Shown: positions 1 through 8,526, numbered from the stretch's first letter. The stretch: DNA of 15,039 bases from CAZKFN01 sp964552035 (GCA_964552035.1 CAZKFN010000056.1:1-15039), one strand, 5' to 3'. Made by a program: numbers and translations. Notes: generated from the sequence alone by a model not told the origin.

Positions 1-1374
1 GTATTAATTCTACTTCAAGGGGTAGATGCTCAGGGAGAGAGAGTAGTTGAAAAGGTATGGACAACACCTTTTACTAATGATACGACGTTTACCGTTTCCT
101 TAGACACCACCTCTGGAATAAAGTGGGAAGATGCTAAGATTTCATCCCTAATTCCTGACTACAGAAGGAGTAACGATTATTCTAAAAGTCGATTTGCCGT
201 TGGAGCGTTGGCAGGTTTAGACTTAAAACATAAAAATAAAATGTGGGTCGCGCCTTCCTTAGGATACAACTATTACGATGGTTTTATGGCAGGATTGTTA
301 TTTCACAACTTGACTTTCCCAGAGCGTAGAATACAATTTGCCCTAAGTCCTATGTATGGATTTCACAGTAAAAAGTTGGTAGGTACGGGAATTATAGGAC
401 ATACTGTTTATCCTCGTACGGGTGCTTTTCAAGCCATAGACCTTAATTTAGAAAGCAAAAGTTTTGATCATCAATGGAATGATTTAAATTTAAGCCAGGG
501 ACTGAGTGCAAGGTTTATTAAAATTGCTCCTGAATTAATCTTTCATCTTAAAAAATTGACAAATAGAAGCCCTGTTAATAAGAGTATTAGCTTAAAATCT
601 TATTTTATTCAGGAAGAGTATTTGGGTTTAAAGCCCATTCAAGATTCTTTGAATCAACCTTTTATTTCGGGTACTACTACAAATTATTATGGAAAGGTCC
701 GTTATAATTATGCAAAGAAAACTACTTTATACCCCTATGACTATAGCATAGAAGGACAAATAGGTGAGAAGTTTTCAAAAATAAGTGCTGAAGCTAATTT
801 TAGAGTTGATTATGGTTTTAATAAAAATGAATTANNNNNNNNNNGAAAGATGTTTTATTTTGACTCTAATATTTCTGGAGGAAGATATGATTTAACAACT
901 ACATATACAGGATTAAATGATTATTTATACGACGAAACTTTTTTTTCTAGAAATGTGTCAAGTGTTCACGGTTGGCACAATCAAATGAGTATGAAGGAGG
1001 GAGGTTTTAAGGTTAATACCTTAAGCTATCCTCAACCTTTGGAGTATAGCAACAATTGGCTTTTGGCAGTTAATCTAAAGACAGATATTCCCTATTTCCC
1101 ATTACCTGTTAAAGTTTTTGCCGATGTTGCAACACACTCTTTAGCAACAAAAAATAATCCATCGGGTCTAGCTTTACTTTATGAAGCAGGTTTACAAGTA
1201 GATTTTGGAAAAGTAGCCAGTATTTATATGCCACTCTTATTAAGTAGGGATTTAGAGGTTTATTCTAAAACAGAATTGGGAAAAAGGCGTTTTTTAAAAA
1301 TGATTGGATTTAGTGTAAACTTATCTGAAATTAATTGGTTGAAAATCCCCTCTGGAGTAGTTGATTTAATATAA
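1..1374 (+). CDS. M1-family metallopeptidase-like protein, C-terminal part (5' end outside window)
   Basis: The frame is open from the first base, so this is the 3' part of a longer gene; 457 codons are visible. The zinc-binding HExxH catalytic domain would lie upstream and cannot be seen. The visible part resembles the long C-terminal region of Bacteroidota M1 (gluzincin) peptidases. It has an IPDYRRSND segment like the family's 'D-I-N-R-x-N-N', then a YNYYDGFMAGLLFHN motif (about residues 85-99 of the fragment), then many short alternating aromatic/hydrophobic stretches suggesting beta strands, and a final strand-like segment before the TAA stop. Ten N (835-844) interrupt the gene; the frame is the same on both sides. 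It is convergent with pnp, with a shared terminator between. The family call rests on motif memory without a database search. The beta-barrel idea is inference. Confidence 0.7.
   Translation, partial: VLILLQGVDAQGERVVEKVWTTPFTNDTTFTVSLDTTSGIKWEDAKISSLIPDYRRSNDYSKSRFAVGALAGLDLKHKNKMWVAPSLGYNYYDGFMAGLLFHNLTFPERRIQFALSPMYGFHSKKLVGTGIIGHTVYPRTGAFQAIDLNLESKSFDHQWNDLNLSQGLSARFIKIAPELIFHLKKLTNRSPVNKSISLKSYFIQEEYLGLKPIQDSLNQPFISGTTTNYYGKVRYNYAKKTTLYPYDYSIEGQIGEKFSKISAEANFRVDYGFNKNELXXXXKMFYFDSNISGGRYDLTTTYTGLNDYLYDETFFSRNVSSVHGWHNQMSMKEGGFKVNTLSYPQPLEYSNNWLLAVNLKTDIPYFPLPVKVFADVATHSLATKNNPSGLALLYEAGLQVDFGKVASIYMPLLLSRDLEVYSKTELGKRRFLKMIGFSVNLSEINWLKIPSGVVDLI
835..844. other. Assembly gap (10 N) inside the peptidase gene
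   Basis: Ten consecutive N lie between a leucine codon and the continuation of the same open frame. Ten is often a placeholder length rather than a measured one. Ten N plus the next two bases make four undetermined codons and keep the frame, and both flanks look like the same protein family. The real insert is therefore probably short and in frame, but its true length is unknown. Confidence 0.95.
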
Positions 1375-1434
1375 AAGAAAAGGGGAGAAGTTGAATGTGT
1401 TTTCTTAGAAGTATAAGGAATAGTTATAAATAAA

Positions 1435-1464
1435 AAAAGGTCATTGCTTTAGCAATAACCTTTT
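1435..1464. terminator. Bidirectional intrinsic terminator between convergent genes
   Basis: The left arm (AAAAGGT, C, ATTGC) pairs with the right arm (GCAAT, A, ACCTTTT) around a TTTA loop, with a single C/A mismatch. On the minus strand the stem is followed by a run of seven T, which fits the end of pnp, whose stop is at 1483. On the plus strand it ends in TTTTAAGTTTT, which can also stop transcription from the peptidase gene. Confidence 0.8.
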
Positions 1465-1482
1465 AAGTTTTAGAGATTTATT

Positions 1483-3600
1483 CTAGTCTTCTTTAGGAAG
1501 AAGCTCCTTTCTGGAAAGTTTAAATTTATGTGTTTTAGGATCTATGGCGATTATTTTCACCTCGATAATTTCACCTTCACTTAATTCATCTTCTACTTTA
1601 TTAACCCTATGATGTGCTATTTCAGAAATATGCAGCAATCCATCTTGTCCTGGTAAAATTTCAATAAAAGCACCAAAAGCAACAATGGATTTAACTTTTC
1701 CTGAATACACCTCTCCAACCTCTGGTACAGCTGTAATAGCTTTAATTCTAGCGACTGCTTCATTGGCATCATCCTTATTGGCAGAAACGATATCAATAAC
1801 ACCTTTATTGTCTACTTCTTCTAAAACGATGGTAGTATTGGTCTCTTCTTGAATGGTTTGAATGATTTTACCTCCAGGTCCGATTACCGCACCAATCATA
1901 TCCTTAGGAATAGTCATTTGGATAATTCTTGGAACATGTTCTTTGTAATCTTCCCTAGGTTTATCAATGGTCTTATTCATTTCATTAAGAATGTGCAATC
2001 TTCCTTGTTTAGCTTGTTGAAGGGCTTCGCTAATAATATCAAAAGAAAGTCCGCTAATCTTAATATCCATTTGACAAGCCGTGATCCCATCAGCAGTTCC
2101 GGTTACTTTAAAGTCCATGTCACCCAAATGATCCTCGTCCCCCAAAATATCTGATAAAACAGCGTGTTTATCACCTTTGGCAATTAATCCCATAGCTATA
2201 CCAGAAACGGGCTTTTTAAGTTTAATACCTGCGTCCATTAACGCTAAAGAACCGGCACAAACGGTTGCCATAGAAGAGGAGCCATTCGATTCTAGGATGT
2301 CTGAAACTACTCTAACGGTATAAGGATTATCTTCCCCACTAGGTATCATTGGTTTTAAAGCCCTCATTGCTAGGTTGCCATGTCCAATTTCTCTTCTACC
2401 AGGACCTCTTGGTGGTCTTGCCTCTCCTGTTGAGAAGGAAGGGAAGTTATAATGTAGAATGAATTTTTCAGAATCAGTAATTACAGCCCCATCCACTCTT
2501 TGTTCATCCATTTTACTACCTAAAGTAACCGATGTTAAAGACTGTGTTTCCCCTCTGGTAAAGACAGCTGAACCATGTGCGCCAGGTAAGTAGTCAATTT
2601 CAGACCAAATGGGTCTAATTTCATTCATTTTTCGACCATCAAGACGAATTTCTTCCTGAAGAATAACATCTCTTACAGCTTCTTTTTGAACTGCACCGAA
2701 ATATTGTTTAATTAAAAAACTGTTTTCTGCAGCTTTATCTGTTCCTAAAGTTTCTATAAAACCTTCTTTTACAGCAGAGAATTGATGAGAACGTTCATGT
2801 TTATCTGCAATTCCTTTTTTGGCAATTTCATAACATTTATCATACGCAAAATCTTGGATTTTCTTTTGTAGTTCCTCATCGCTTTTTTCGTGAGAATATT
2901 CTCTTTTACTAAGGTTGAGTTGCTGTGCTAAATCAAGTTGCATTTGACAAAGCTTCTGAATACTTTGATGAGCTTTTTTAATAGCTTCTAACATTTCATC
3001 TTCAGAAACCTCTAGCATTTCACCTTCCACCATGACGATGCTATCCATAGTTCCAGCAACCATAAGGTCAATATCTGCAAGTTCTAATTCATCTCTTTTG
3101 GGATTGATAACCCAATTTCCATCGATTCTTGCAATTCTAGCTTCGGCAGTAGGACCATTAAAAGGTATATCCGATACCATTAATGCCGCGGATGCTGCCG
3201 TACAGGCTAAAGCATCTGGAAGTACATTTTCTTCTGCAGAAATTAAAGAGATTTGTAAAATGGTATTGGAATGATAATCCTCTGGAAAGAGTGGACGTAA
3301 TGCTCTATCCACTAATCTTGAAACTAAAATTTCAGCATCTGAAGGGCGGGTTTCCCTTTTAAGAAATCCTCCGGGAAATTTTCCCATTGCAGCAAATTGT
3401 TCACGATAATCTACCATTAAAGGTAAAAAGTCAACATCGTCCTCTGCATCTTTAGTGGAAACTACGGTAGCTAATAGCATCGTTTTCCCCATTTTTAAAA
3501 CCACAGAACCATCGGCTTGTTTAGCAAGCTTCCCTGTTTCTATACTGATTTCTTTTCCGTCATCTAGGGTTAGGGTTTGTGTTGTTCCTATTTTTGACAT
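1483..3600 (-). CDS. pnp: Polyribonucleotide nucleotidyltransferase (PNPase)
   Basis: Phosphorolytic 3'-to-5' exoribonuclease that degrades mRNA to nucleoside diphosphates; it normally acts as a cytoplasmic trimer. The 705-residue length is usual for the family. Order of domains: a first RNase PH domain (about residues 10-150, with the KFPGGFLKRETRPSDAEIL segment), an alpha-helical linker, a second RNase PH domain (about 310-540) holding the catalytic GDEDHLGDMDF motif (Asp488 and Asp494, matching the E. coli catalytic aspartates), a KH domain with IGPGGK near 573-578, and an S1 RNA-binding domain (about 627-697, GKVKSIVAFGAFIEILPG). No key residue is missing. It lies 102 bases downstream of rpsO with an intrinsic terminator in the gap, as in the classical rpsO-pnp order. 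The start is the ATG at 3600. No clear promoter of its own is visible, so readthrough from rpsO is plausible. Confidence 0.98.
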   Translation of the reverse strand: MSKIGTTQTLTLDDGKEISIETGKLAKQADGSVVLKMGKTMLLATVVSTKDAEDDVDFLPLMVDYREQFAAMGKFPGGFLKRETRPSDAEILVSRLVDRALRPLFPEDYHSNTILQISLISAEENVLPDALACTAASAALMVSDIPFNGPTAEARIARIDGNWVINPKRDELELADIDLMVAGTMDSIVMVEGEMLEVSEDEMLEAIKKAHQSIQKLCQMQLDLAQQLNLSKREYSHEKSDEELQKKIQDFAYDKCYEIAKKGIADKHERSHQFSAVKEGFIETLGTDKAAENSFLIKQYFGAVQKEAVRDVILQEEIRLDGRKMNEIRPIWSEIDYLPGAHGSAVFTRGETQSLTSVTLGSKMDEQRVDGAVITDSEKFILHYNFPSFSTGEARPPRGPGRREIGHGNLAMRALKPMIPSGEDNPYTVRVVSDILESNGSSSMATVCAGSLALMDAGIKLKKPVSGIAMGLIAKGDKHAVLSDILGDEDHLGDMDFKVTGTADGITACQMDIKISGLSFDIISEALQQAKQGRLHILNEMNKTIDKPREDYKEHVPRIIQMTIPKDMIGAVIGPGGKIIQTIQEETNTTIVLEEVDNKGVIDIVSANKDDANEAVARIKAITAVPEVGEVYSGKVKSIVAFGAFIEILPGQDGLLHISEIAHHRVNKVEDELSEGEIIEVKIIAIDPKTHKFKLSRKELLPKED

Positions 3601-3628
3601 AATTGATTTTAATCTTTAATTTAACAAA

Positions 3629-3661
3629 TAAAAAAAGGGGAATTTGTTTTCAAATGCCCCC
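3629..3661 (-). terminator. Intrinsic terminator/attenuator between rpsO and pnp
   Basis: Read on the minus strand, CCCC, G, ... pairs as GGGG-CATTTG / CAAATT-CCCC with an AAAA loop and one internal mismatch, followed by seven T and an A. Stem arms lie at 3651-3660 and 3637-3646, with the T run at 3630-3636. It sits about 42 bases after the rpsO stop. It would end most rpsO transcripts and let a fraction read on into pnp. Confidence 0.85.
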
Positions 3662-3702
3662 TTCAATTGAAATTCTATAATGTAAAGTATATTGATATGG
3701 AT

Positions 3703-3972
3703 TTACTTTCTAATATTTAAATCTTTAATCAATTCTCTATATTTAATAATATCTTTTGACATTAGGTAATCTAGTAGTTTTCTTCTTTTTCCTACTAGTC
3801 TCACTAAAGCCTTTTCTGTACTAAAATCTTTCTTATTAGTTTTAAGGTGTTTCGATAAATGAGCGATTTCTTCAGTAAAAAGAGCTATTTGCCCTTCAGT
3901 AGATCCGGTATTTGTTTTACTTTTACCGTATTTCTCAAATATCGATTGTTTTTTTTCAGTTGTGATTGCCAT
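3703..3972 (-). CDS. rpsO: 30S ribosomal protein S15
   Basis: Small-subunit protein that binds 16S rRNA early in 30S assembly. At 89 residues it has the typical family length. It shows the family's four-helix pattern, with the TGSTEGQIALFTEEIAHLSKHL helix region (split here as TGSTEGQIALFT, residues 22-33, followed by the helix to 43) and the highly conserved VRLVGKRRKLLDYL block (about residues 57-70). The C-terminus ends in LNIRK, as in Bacteroidota homologues. It lies between accD (41 bases upstream) and pnp (102 bases downstream). A TAAATTTG element 28 bases before the start suggests its own promoter. S15 represses its own translation in E. coli; no such RNA fold was identified here. Confidence 0.97.
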   Translation of the reverse strand: MAITTEKKQSIFEKYGKSKTNTGSTEGQIALFTEEIAHLSKHLKTNKKDFSTEKALVRLVGKRRKLLDYLMSKDIIKYRELIKDLNIRK

Positions 3973-3999
3973 ATGCTTTTATAAAATATTCAAAGGATG

Positions 4000-4007
4000 C
4001 AAATTTA
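4000..4007 (-). promoter_or_regulatory. Candidate -7 element for rpsO
   Basis: On the minus strand TAAATTTG matches the Bacteroidota -7 consensus TAnnTTTG, 28 bases from the rpsO start codon, in the short accD-rpsO gap. No convincing TTG/TTTG -33 box is visible at the usual distance, so the call is tentative. Confidence 0.4.
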
Positions 4008-4013
4008 TAAAAA

Positions 4014-5033
4014 TTATTTATTTTTCTCCTTATTTTGTGCTTTATTATTTTCTTTCTCTTCTTTTTTGGAAGTTAGCTTTGTTTTAGGTGCTTTAGACTC
4101 CGTTTTTTTATCCTTTTTAGGGCTTTCTTTTTCTTTATTTTTAACAACCACTTCTGTTTCTAGCTCTTCTTCGACTTTTTCTTCTTTATTATTGTAGAAC
4201 ATTCTAATTAATTGAGCCATTCTATCTTTTAAATCTTTTCTAGCAACAATAAAATCTAGAAAACCATGTTCTAATAAAAATTCAGAACGTTGAAATCCTT
4301 TGGGTAAATCTTTTCCAATAGTTTCTTTTACCACCCTTGGACCAGCAAAACCAATTAAGGCATTGGGCTCAGCAAAGTTTAAATCTCCCAACATAGCATA
4401 GGAAGCTGTTACACCTCCAGTAGTGGGGTCAGTTAATAAGGAAAAATAAGGAATTTTAGCTTGTGCTAATTGAGAAAGTTTAGCGGATGTTTTAGCCATT
4501 TGCATTAATGAAAATGCGGCTTCCATCATTCGAGCTCCACCAGATTTAGAAATTATCATAAAGGGCATTTCATGCTTAATACAATAATCAATTGCTCGTG
4601 CAATTTTTTCACCCACAACGGAACCCATAGAACCACCAATAAAACCAAAGTCCATGGCAGCTACCATTAATTTATGACCCCCAACAAAACCATGTGCCGT
4701 TCTAACAGCATCTTTAAGTTGCGTCTTCTTTTGTGTGGCTTTAATCCTGTCTTTATATTTCTTTTTATCTGCAAACTTTAGGGGGTCTGCTGAAGATAGG
4801 TTTTTGTTAATTTCAGAGTACTTTTCTTCATCGAAAAGGATTTTAAAATAAGTCTCTGAATCAATTTTTTCATGATGCCCACACTCTTCACAAACACTGA
4901 GGTTTTTGGCATGATCATCATGAGGTATTACTGTATTACAAGAAGGACATTTAAACCATAACCCCTCAGGAGTTTCTTTTTTCTCTTGAGTGGGTGTTAA
5001 TATTCCTTCTTTTATTCTTTTAAACCATCCCAT
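4014..5033 (-). CDS. accD: Acetyl-CoA carboxylase carboxyltransferase subunit beta, with charged C-terminal tail
   Basis: Beta subunit of the carboxyltransferase that moves the carboxyl group from biotin to acetyl-CoA to make malonyl-CoA for fatty acid synthesis; it works with AccA in the cytoplasm. The N-terminus carries the four-cysteine zinc ribbon (Cys29, Cys32, Cys48, Cys51). The crotonase-type carboxyltransferase core follows (about 60-282), with SGGARMMEA and the TTGGVTASYA oxyanion region. The core alone has about the usual family length. Residues from about 283 to 339 form an added low-complexity tail rich in Lys, Glu, Asn, Ser and Thr, with no recognisable domain. The gene follows the aldolase after 23 bases, so they are probably co-transcribed. 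The start is the ATG at 5033, giving the usual MGWFKR opening. Confidence 0.96.
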   Translation of the reverse strand: MGWFKRIKEGILTPTQEKKETPEGLWFKCPSCNTVIPHDDHAKNLSVCEECGHHEKIDSETYFKILFDEEKYSEINKNLSSADPLKFADKKKYKDRIKATQKKTQLKDAVRTAHGFVGGHKLMVAAMDFGFIGGSMGSVVGEKIARAIDYCIKHEMPFMIISKSGGARMMEAAFSLMQMAKTSAKLSQLAQAKIPYFSLLTDPTTGGVTASYAMLGDLNFAEPNALIGFAGPRVVKETIGKDLPKGFQRSEFLLEHGFLDFIVARKDLKDRMAQLIRMFYNNKEEKVEEELETEVVVKNKEKESPKKDKKTESKAPKTKLTSKKEEKENNKAQNKEKNK

Positions 5034-5056
5034 AAAGGATTGCCCTTTTTTTAGTA

Positions 5057-6121
5057 TTAACTAATTGTAATCTCTTTTGCTAAATACACATCTTGAATGG
5101 CATTTAGTAATTCTATCCCATCTTTCATTGGTTTTTGGAAAGCTTTTCTTCCGGAGATAAGACCATGTCCCCCAGCTTTCTTGTTGATAACCGCAGTTTT
5201 AACAGCATCTGCTAAATCAGATGTACCTGATCCAGTTGATGCACCACCTGAGTTAATCAATCCAATGCGTCCCATATAACAGCTGGCTACTTGATATCTA
5301 CAAAGGTCTATTAAATGATTGCTGGTTAGCTCTGAATAAACTTTGTCGTGGGTTTTTCCAAAACCAATCGCCGTATAACCCCCATTGTTTGTCGGTAGTT
5401 TTTGCTTAATGATATCTGCTCTTAAGGTAACTCCTAAATGGTTGGCTTGAGCAGTTAGGTCAGCCGCAGAATGGTAGTCTACACCATCCTTTTTAAAATC
5501 GTTATTTCTTAAATAGCACCATAAAATAGTGGCCATACCCAATTCGTGCGCTTGCTCAAAAGCTTCTGCAATTTCCATGATTTGACGATCGCTATCATCA
5601 GAACCAAAATAAATGGTAGCTCCTACAGCAACTGCACCTAAATTCCATGCTTCTAAAACAGATCCATAAGAAATTTGAGAAAAAGTATTAGGATAGCTCA
5701 ACAATTCATTGTGGTTGATTTTTACAATAAACGGAATTTTATGGGCATATTTTCTAGAAACAGAAGCTAAAACACCAAAAGTAGAAGCAACGGCATTACA
5801 GCCCCCTTCAATTGCTAATTCTATAATATTCTCTGGATCAAAATACTTTGGATTTGGTGCAAAGGAAGCACCAGCTGAATGTTCTATCCCTTGATCTACA
5901 GGCAATATTGATAAATAACCTGTATCGGCAAGTCTCCCATGACTGTATAAGCTCTGAAGGCTCCTTAATACTTGTGGACTTCTGTTGCTATCCTTAAATA
6001 TTCTATCTACAAAATCACTTCCAGGGATTTGTAGCATGCTTTTGGGAATACCTCTGCACTCATGCTGAAGAAGACTATCTCTTTCTTCGCCTAATAACTC
6101 CTCAATTTTTGTAATTGACAT
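5057..6121 (-). CDS. fbaB: Class I fructose-bisphosphate aldolase (FbaB/DhnA type)
   Basis: Cleaves fructose-1,6-bisphosphate to dihydroxyacetone phosphate and glyceraldehyde-3-phosphate, or the reverse, through a Schiff base, in the cytoplasm. The 354 residues match the bacterial DhnA-type class I aldolase (about 350). Visible signs are ILPVDQGIEHSAGASFAPNP (about 71-90), the GGCNAVASTFGVL barrel strand, the IPFIVKINHNE strand, ADIIKQKLP with Lys239 as the likely Schiff-base lysine, and the GLINSGGAS phosphate-binding loop near 285. It is not the zinc-dependent class II enzyme, since that family's metal-histidine pattern is absent. A promoter is visible upstream and accD lies 23 bases downstream, so this gene probably heads an aldolase-accD transcript. 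The Lys assignment is by family pattern, not by alignment. Confidence 0.92.
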   Translation of the reverse strand: MSITKIEELLGEERDSLLQHECRGIPKSMLQIPGSDFVDRIFKDSNRSPQVLRSLQSLYSHGRLADTGYLSILPVDQGIEHSAGASFAPNPKYFDPENIIELAIEGGCNAVASTFGVLASVSRKYAHKIPFIVKINHNELLSYPNTFSQISYGSVLEAWNLGAVAVGATIYFGSDDSDRQIMEIAEAFEQAHELGMATILWCYLRNNDFKKDGVDYHSAADLTAQANHLGVTLRADIIKQKLPTNNGGYTAIGFGKTHDKVYSELTSNHLIDLCRYQVASCYMGRIGLINSGGASTGSGTSDLADAVKTAVINKKAGGHGLISGRKAFQKPMKDGIELLNAIQDVYLAKEITIS

Positions 6122-6153
6122 CTGTATTTTATGTTACTTAATTTATGAATGCG

Positions 6154-6185
6154 CAAAGTTAATAAAAATATAAGATTTTATTCAA
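6154..6185 (-). promoter_or_regulatory. Promoter for the aldolase-accD transcript
   Basis: Read on the minus strand, TTG (6183-6185) is followed after 21 bases by TAACTTTG (6154-6161), a full match to the Bacteroidota TAnnTTTG -7 box. It lies 33 bases before the aldolase start. This is the best promoter in the window. Confidence 0.65.
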
Positions 6186-6222
6186 GCTCCATAATTGAAT
6201 TAAAAGTTGAGACCATATCTTT

Positions 6223-8526
6223 CTAGAATGGATAACCTATACCAAGGTTAAGATTAGTTTTTTTCCAATTCAAGGCCAGCTTATAAGGATTCTCTTTTGA
6301 AGGGTCTTTAAAAGGGAAAGCCACATCAAAACGCAAAATAAAAAAACTAAAGTTTAATCGCAAACCACTTCCTATACCTATAGCAATTCCCTTCCATAAA
6401 TTTTCTTTGCTTAATTCGGTATTCGGGCGACTGTCATCTTGGGATACATTCCAAATGTTTCCAGCATCTACAAATAATGCCCCTTCAAATACCCCTGAAA
6501 TAGGAAAGCGATATTCCACATTCACTTCTAATTTCATATTCCCAATCTGGTCAATGGTGGACTCTAATGAATCAGCTAAGCTCCCTGGGCCTAATTCCCT
6601 TGCTCTCCATGCTCTAATACCGTTAGCTCCTCCAGCATAGAAGCTCTTTTCAAAAGGCATAGCCTTACTGTTCCCAAAGGGGAAACCTAGTCCTGTAGAA
6701 AAGCGATAAACCAATTCTTGCTTGTTCTGAAATTGTTGATAGAAACGAAAATCTAAATCCGAACGTAAATATTGTGCATATTGAATTCCAAAAATACTAT
6801 AAGTACCATCCTCATTAGATAACAAGTCGTTATTGGAAGTAATAGCCGAAAGTAAATTCCCTGCAGACTCGGCATTTAAACGAAAGAAAAAGTTGTTTTT
6901 TCTTTCGGATTGACTTTGTGTATTGTAAATGAAACTATACTTCAAAGCGAGTATTAGGTTGTCCGTATAACTGTTTCGTAAAAATGGATTGTTAATTCTA
7001 TCCAAAATTTCCTTAAAAGCAGGGCTGGGGTTTAATTTGATAAAGCTCAAGTCAAAAGGTTGAATAATATGAGTTTTGGTAGAGGTTTCATTCCAGCTGT
7101 ACGCGATGAACACTTTAGAAACATTTCGAATATAATCTGGGCGTTCTTGATAATTATAAGAGGCATTAAAAGAAGTTCTAGGCCTGCCCCTAGGGGAGAT
7201 TTTATCGGAATAAAAAGGCAATAAAAAACGAGGAACATCTAGGCTAATCTCTGGACCAAATTCATAGGTATTAAAAGGTAGGAAAATATTACTTCCTTGA
7301 TCTTTGTGTTTCTCTGTAATCAGTTGCTGGGCTTCAAGTCCTCCTTTTAATCGAATGCTCAGCACTTCGGCACCCTTAAAAGTATTATTGTTTTGAAATG
7401 AAATGTTGGCATTAACTCCTAGGTTCCCTCCATTATTAGTTCCTTCTGTTTGAATGGTATACGATTTCTGCTTTCTAGAATCTACGTCGATAAAGACATT
7501 TAAAAGGTTATCGCTTTTACTGCTATCTTCTTGAAACTGTATATTGACCAAATTGAAATTTTGTAAAGAACTTAGGTTGCTATAGGTTTCTTCTTGATTT
7601 CTCAAGTTAAAGAAATCTCCAGGGCGAATAAAAATTAAGCGTGACAAAACCTTTTTCTTGAGGTAATAATCACTAAAGTCTTGAAAGTCTATTTCGTCTA
7701 CCTGAGTATGATTCTTTTGTTGCTTATTTTCTCTAGGATTAAAGTTGGTTCTAACTAAAACCTTATTAATATGATATCTCATATGGGGTACAACCAGCAT
7801 GGTGTCGGTATTTTTATCCCTTTTGGCCTCATCCTTAATTGTCAAAGTAACTTCTGCTTTTTTACTGTTGTGGAAAGTATCGGCTTCAAAAACAACAAAT
7901 TCTTTGGTGAAGTAATAAAAACCTGCATCCCGCATTTGCCTTTCTATGCGTTTTCTTTCTTCTTTCATAAGCTCTACGCTAAAAGCAGAATTCTTATGCA
8001 GTTGGGAGGAACTGCTATCGGAATAAAATTCCGCTCGAATAATGGAATTATTTATGTTGTAATCGAATTTGTCAATACGATATAAATCTCCTTTGTCAAC
8101 GGTGAATTTCAATTTCACCTTTTGCCCTTTTAACTTATGGATCCAGTTTACTTCACAATCGTAATAACCCAAGTTTTGCATATATTTCGTCATTTGTTTA
8201 GCAGACACATCATTTTGGGTAGAATCATACACTACAGGAGCCTCGCCAATTTTTTCTTTTACTTTACTGTCTTTCTTATCGTAATATAAATTGTATACTC
8301 CTAAATGCAAACGAAATAATCCTAAAATTTTTCGATTGGGCTTTTGTCTGGCTAAACTTAAAAGCTCATCTTCTTTAATGCTTCCCTTTTTAGATTTAAT
8401 TTGTACACTGGTTAATAATTTTTCATCTTCTTTTAAATGACGCGTAGGGCTACAGGAAAACAATACACTAAGTAGTGGTATTATTAACAAAAACTTACTT
8501 TTGCAAAAGATAGTTTTAAAATTCAT
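6223..8526 (-). CDS. tamL: Translocation and assembly module lipoprotein TamL (Omp85/BamA family)
   Basis: Outer-membrane protein of the Omp85 family, the Bacteroidota lipoprotein counterpart of TamA, thought to help insert or assemble outer-membrane components. The 767 residues begin with a lipoprotein signal: Lys-rich start, hydrophobic stretch 12-23 and lipobox ending at Cys25 (LFSC). SPTRHLKEDEKLL, the hallmark of the family, follows. Residues about 30-350 look like POTRA repeats. The C-terminal half is a 16-strand-type beta barrel with the GGANGIRAWRARELGPGS motif (about 630-648), the substrate-loop signature. It ends in a terminal Phe (NLGIGYPF), as in outer-membrane barrels. It is divergent from the RNA methyltransferase, with only 36 bases between starts. 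The usual partner tamB is not next to it; the next gene downstream is the aldolase. Confidence 0.92.
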   Translation of the reverse strand: MNFKTIFCKSKFLLIIPLLSVLFSCSPTRHLKEDEKLLTSVQIKSKKGSIKEDELLSLARQKPNRKILGLFRLHLGVYNLYYDKKDSKVKEKIGEAPVVYDSTQNDVSAKQMTKYMQNLGYYDCEVNWIHKLKGQKVKLKFTVDKGDLYRIDKFDYNINNSIIRAEFYSDSSSSQLHKNSAFSVELMKEERKRIERQMRDAGFYYFTKEFVVFEADTFHNSKKAEVTLTIKDEAKRDKNTDTMLVVPHMRYHINKVLVRTNFNPRENKQQKNHTQVDEIDFQDFSDYYLKKKVLSRLIFIRPGDFFNLRNQEETYSNLSSLQNFNLVNIQFQEDSSKSDNLLNVFIDVDSRKQKSYTIQTEGTNNGGNLGVNANISFQNNNTFKGAEVLSIRLKGGLEAQQLITEKHKDQGSNIFLPFNTYEFGPEISLDVPRFLLPFYSDKISPRGRPRTSFNASYNYQERPDYIRNVSKVFIAYSWNETSTKTHIIQPFDLSFIKLNPSPAFKEILDRINNPFLRNSYTDNLILALKYSFIYNTQSQSERKNNFFFRLNAESAGNLLSAITSNNDLLSNEDGTYSIFGIQYAQYLRSDLDFRFYQQFQNKQELVYRFSTGLGFPFGNSKAMPFEKSFYAGGANGIRAWRARELGPGSLADSLESTIDQIGNMKLEVNVEYRFPISGVFEGALFVDAGNIWNVSQDDSRPNTELSKENLWKGIAIGIGSGLRLNFSFFILRFDVAFPFKDPSKENPYKLALNWKKTNLNLGIGYPF
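8496..8503 (+). promoter_or_regulatory. Candidate -7 element for the RNA methyltransferase gene
   Basis: TACTTTTG matches TAnnTTTG and lies 60 bases before the methyltransferase start, inside the divergent tamL signal-peptide codons. The -33 region (GTGG near 8475-8478) is a weak match. The 36-base gap between the two divergent genes leaves little room elsewhere for a promoter. On the opposite strand TATCTTTA (8535-8542) could serve tamL, but that would leave almost no leader. Confidence 0.35.

Noticed and set aside
835..844. The N gap as evidence of a frameshifted pseudogene
   Set aside because: The reading frame and family match continue on both sides, so a disrupted gene is not indicated.
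208..1374. A TTG start at 208 for the peptidase-like gene
   Set aside because: The same frame is open to base 1 and the residues before 208 still match the family, so the gene enters from outside the window.
3997..4197. Plus-strand Ser/Phe/Leu-rich open frame
   Set aside because: It is the complement of the Lys/Glu-rich accD tail; its composition is explained by that.
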